Below are positions 60,601 through 64,000 of a DNA stretch of 64,000 bases, piece by piece. The stretch lies in assembly GCF_030445035.2 (NCBI RefSeq), contig NC_080682.1:29618770-29682769 (forward strand), given 5' to 3'. The number at the start of each line of letters is the position of its first letter. Positions within the stretch are counted from its first letter, which is position 1. This DNA comes from Dasypus novemcinctus. Its lineage: Eukaryota > Chordata > Mammalia > Cingulata > Dasypodidae. Below the pieces are notes generated by a model. That model had not been told where the DNA came from. It worked only from the letters and a program-made list of their open reading frames with translations, and made no database searches. A program made the translations under genes and the position numbers.

Positions 60601-62935
60601 CAGGAATTCACAAAATCTAAGAATTATGGTATCAACAATGTAAACATGTTTTCTAATTTCAGGAAAATAAATCATAGCTGGAGGGAATGAGGGATAAAAT
60701 GCTTTACAAAGCCCTTGTCACTATGAATGAATAATATGCATTGAACATTATCATTTTTACTTATTCACAACCAATATTATTAAATATGGTTGTTATTGAT
60801 ATCAGAACTTGAACTTGTTAGCACTTTCTATTGTTTGTCCTATCTTTCATTTATTTAATGTAATTTAAAAATCTAATTCTTACATTTTTTACTTAAATTT
60901 TTTACTCAGGACTCCAACTAAAGCCTATATGTTACATTAGAAAAGCAGATATGTCACATAGCATCAGCATACAGAACTTATTATCTTTTCCCTGTGTACT
61001 TGATATCCTCCCTTCTGTTCTTCTTCAATATGAGCACTGTTTCTCTGTGCTCTGATGATGAGGCATATCCATCAGTATCATATATCCAAAAATTGAAATC
61101 TTGAGCCATTTAAAATGTCAGGAAATGTATATTTTTCCTCTATTTCTCTAAAATGAATTAGAAAGATTATACTAAATCCGTTGGCTTGTTTGTAGATAAG
61201 AAAAATATATAGCAAAAGTCATCTATCTTGCATCACACCCTCCTTGTCCTTTTATATTCCAGTGAGGTTTCCATTACACTAAGCAGCTTCTAAGAAGAAA
61301 ACTGTAGCCATTAAGAAACAAAGAAATCACAAATGCCCCCCACACCTTTTTTTAAAGAAATGAGCTAATTTCTAGGTTATAAAAATTTCTGATTGCTTAT
61401 TTTTCAATCTGACTTAATTAGCAGAAAGACAAAAAAACAAACAAACAAAAAACTATGCTACTTCCAAACAAATTATTTTCTCTTTGTCTTGGATACAATT
61501 GGACTTGGCTTCTCTGTGCTTCCCAAGGCCACTGACCTAAAAAATATGTAGGATCCAATTTATAACCTCAATTTGTAAGGCATGAGGCAATACTTAAAGA
61601 ATGAAGATTTTGGTTTTGATTTAGCAATATCTTAAAGGCTGCAACCCATGCTTACCCAAAATCTAACTACAGTAGACATAACTTTCCACAATGGCTGGAG
61701 ATGTCTCTATATTTTAACAATGCCTCACCAGAAAGCAAGCTCATTGAATGAATAAACAGGTACATAATCTCTTCCTTAATGAGACAGATGTAAAAAAAAG
61801 CAGGAAGAAGGTAGATAACATAAAAAATTTATATACACATAGAATAAAACCCAAGAGGGGATTAGAGAAAAATTATTCTCTTTATATAAAAATAGTTTTT
61901 GCATAAACCACTACAAGTAATGTAAGATAATATAGTTTGTGGCAATTTATAACCATAAACATTTTCTAATAGCACAGAAATAATAAAAAGTGTAAATAGA
62001 AGATATTCTCTTTCTCTGGATTTAGTGAAATAGACTGCTGCATCCTTAACATCCTCTAAGTAAAAGCAGAAAATCAGCAATCGACATTACCAAATAATTA
62101 TGGAAAACAAAGCATTTTCATAAATTTTACTTTCATTAAATATCTTATTAATTTCAACATTTATATCCGTGCATTTATTAAATGAGTGCAAATTCACATA
62201 AATGAATTAAATTATAATAGTTAATCATATATGTTGATTCGATTATTACTATATCTTGTCAAAAAGCAAAGGAAAATAAGTAACAGGCTTGAAATCAATC
62301 TATATCGGGTATATATGATTTTGGTTCCTTGTATTTCTCTGCACTAGGTTTTTTATTTTATTATTTGAATGTCGATTAAAGAAACAAAAACACAAAGCAA
62401 AGATATAAAAAGATGGAAAAGGGAAGGACTATCAATATAAATTGTACTATTTTTTCAACTGGAGCTAATAATAAATAGTATGTGAAAAGATTGTTCTCTT
62501 TCTCCGCTCAACTCTTCTGAATGGATTAGTCATTGATCTTCCCAGTGGGGAATCTGGGCAAAAGGTGAGACTAAAGGGATTAGAGATCTGGAAGGGAAGG
62601 GAGGTTGCATAGTCTGAGAGTCAGCACCATGAGATAATTGAATATGAAAAACTAGAAAAAAGTTACCCACAGGATAATGGAAGATTTGTTTTTGCTAGAT
62701 GTTACTTAGTTTATAACCATGAAAGCAGAGTGTGTCTATGTCACAGAATGAGTCAGAGGTTTGGAAGTAGGCATGACTGGGTTTCAATGTCAGTTCTAAC
62801 AATTAATAGTTTTGTGATCTAACAGAGTTTCCTTTTTCCCATTTTCAAAATGTGTAAACCAAGAAACAGGGAATAAAATTATATTTAGTTCCAAAAATGT
62901 GAGTTCATGTCCATAGCCCACAACTGAAGTTCATT
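57621..62935. other. AT-rich 5' flank of the intact OR gene, nothing firm
   Basis: I recognise no repeat with confidence and no second gene. It should contain the 5' untranslated exon(s) and promoter of the receptor at 63076, but no site can be assigned by eye. Confidence 0.35.
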
Positions 62936-62957
62936 TATTTTCTTCATCTAACTGCAG
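62936..62957 (+). promoter_or_regulatory. Candidate 3' splice site before the OR coding exon
   Basis: A pyrimidine-rich run ending 'catctaactgcag' places an AG at 62956-62957, about 118 bases before the start codon. OR genes usually splice one or more short non-coding exons onto a single coding exon, so an acceptor here would fit. It is assigned by pattern only. Confidence 0.4.
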
Positions 62958-63075
62958 GGTGAGCCTTAATGCTTTGTGATGCTGTGGATACTAGATCAAG
63001 GAAGAAATCCTAATCTTTTTAATCTGAATAATATCATCTTATTCTGCAACTAACAAGTTATATGAACCTGAATGC

Positions 63076-64000
63076 ATGGCAGGTCGGAATCATACAGGTG
63101 TGAAGGAGTTTCTTCTGATAGGGTTAACTGAAAATCCTAATTTGCAGATCCCTCTCTTTTTGCTTTTTACTTTTATTTATTTCATCACACTGGTTGGTAA
63201 CTGGGGGATGATCATCTTAATCTGGTTAAATACCCAACTTCATACTCCAATGTATTTCTTCCTTAGCAACCTCTCTTTTTGTGACATCTGCTATTCCACT
63301 GTCTTTGCTCCAAAGATGCTGTTAAATTTTCTGTCAGAGCATAAATCTAGCACATTTTCTGGATGTGTTCTCCAGAGTTTCTTTTTTGCAGTGTATGTAA
63401 CTACAGAGGCAATTCTCCTATCTATGATGGCTTATGACCGCTATGTGGCAATTGCTAATCCCCTGTTATATACAGTCATTATGACCCAAAGGTTTTGTAT
63501 TCAGATGGTTCTTGCATCTTACTTGGGTGGGCTTATTAATTCCCTGACACACGTAATTGGTTTGCTCAAACTAGACTTCTGTGGCCCCAACATTGTGAAT
63601 CATTATTTCTGTGACATTCCACCTCTTCTGAGGCTCTCTTGCTCTGATGCTCACACCAACGAAATGTTACTTTTGATCTTCTCTGGATTCATTGCAATGT
63701 TCACTTTCATAGTCATCATGGTCTCTTATATCTGCATCATCATTGCTATTCAAAGAATCCGCTCAGCTGAGGGGAGGCTCAAAGCCTTCTCCACCTGTGC
63801 CTCCCACCTGACTGCTGTGACATTATTTTATGGGTCTGTGACCTTTAGTTACATCCAGCCAAGTTCCCAATATTCCCTGGAACAGGAGAAGGTCTCTGCT
63901 GTGTTTTATACATTGGTGATTCCCATGCTAAACCCACTGATTTATAGTCTGAGGAATAAAGATGTGAAAGACGCTGCAAAAAGGACTATATGGTGGAGAA
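63076..64000 (+). CDS. Olfactory receptor, OR5-type, open and apparently intact (3' end cut by window)
   Basis: A single-exon class A odorant GPCR expected in olfactory-neuron cilia membranes, coupling to Golf. The frame is open for all 308 visible codons. The start ATG at 63076 is followed by the N-glycosylation site N5-H-T. TM1 has G41-N42. Other motifs are [13 protein letters not shown] (55-67), [13 protein letters not shown] (118-130, with Ala127 where Cys is usual), HYFCDIPP (176-183), [10 protein letters not shown] (236-245) and [13 protein letters not shown] (283-295). The conserved cysteines C97, C169, C179 and C189 are all present. The visible text ends with '[13 protein letters not shown]', so only a few residues and the stop lie beyond the edge. 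By memory the '[14 protein letters not shown]' wording resembles OR5J2, while other parts fit OR5 and OR8 relatives generally, so I give no symbol. It is the only OR in the window without a visible lesion. Confidence 0.95.
   Translation, partial: MAGRNHTGVKEFLLIGLTENPNLQIPLFLLFTFIYFITLVGNWGMIILIWLNTQLHTPMYFFLSNLSFCDICYSTVFAPKMLLNFLSEHKSSTFSGCVLQSFFFAVYVTTEAILLSMMAYDRYVAIANPLLYTVIMTQRFCIQMVLASYLGGLINSLTHVIGLLKLDFCGPNIVNHYFCDIPPLLRLSCSDAHTNEMLLLIFSGFIAMFTFIVIMVSYICIIIAIQRIRSAEGRLKAFSTCASHLTAVTLFYGSVTFSYIQPSSQYSLEQEKVSAVFYTLVIPMLNPLIYSLRNKDVKDAAKRTIWWR

Overview
This is mammalian nuclear DNA: AT-rich, full of degraded interspersed repeats, with single-exon olfactory receptor (OR) genes and no bacterial-type gene organisation. 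Five tRNA-related SINEs belong to the DAS type that I know from armadillos, and about five fragments share one LINE-1 3' UTR that I also associate with xenarthrans. The likely source is an armadillo or a close xenarthran relative. That attribution comes from memory of these families, not from a search.

The host gene content is an OR cluster. One OR is open for all of its visible length: an OR5-type receptor on the + strand at 63076-64000, cut by the window edge a few residues before the expected stop. Four OR pseudogenes lie on the - strand: OR10AG1-like copies at 3111-4099 and 40118-41021, and OR5F1-like copies at 28237-29172 and 37488-38240. In human, OR10AG1 and OR5F1 are neighbours in the chromosome 11q12 OR cluster, so this looks like the matching block. 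The only other host-gene sequence recognised is a processed RPS19 retrocopy at 34790-35315.

Layout. 1-3 kb: old L1 and a MaLR-type LTR. 3-4 kb: OR10AG1-like pseudogene. 5-23 kb: MaLR/ERV-L LTRs and a MaLR provirus (10.6-12.7 kb), an ERV class I-like LTR (14.1 kb), old L1, a Tigger/pogo DNA transposon with decayed transposase (17.6-19.0 kb) and an ERV-L-like pol fossil (19.4-21.1 kb). 25.6-39.8 kb: a tandem duplication, each unit carrying one OR5F1-like pseudogene. Between the units lie a CpG-rich solo LTR, an L1 with 5' region, ORF1 and part of ORF2, and the RPS19 retrocopy inside that L1. 40-41 kb: second OR10AG1-like pseudogene. 44-46 kb: two SINEs. 46.0-51.7 kb: an ERV-L provirus on the - strand with gag, RT, RNase H, integrase and dUTPase regions, interrupted by an L1 3' end. 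51.7-57.6 kb: a different LTR, unclassified sequence and L1 3' UTRs. 57.6-63.0 kb: AT-rich sequence leading into the OR gene.

I found no new biological system. The most informative items are the duplicated OR5F unit, whose two copies serve as filled and empty sites for several insertions, the solo LTR with a perfect 6-bp target duplication and a 23-bp internal tandem repeat, and the ERV-L fossil whose two outer LTRs do not match. Most short open frames in the window are chance frames inside repeats and are not annotated.
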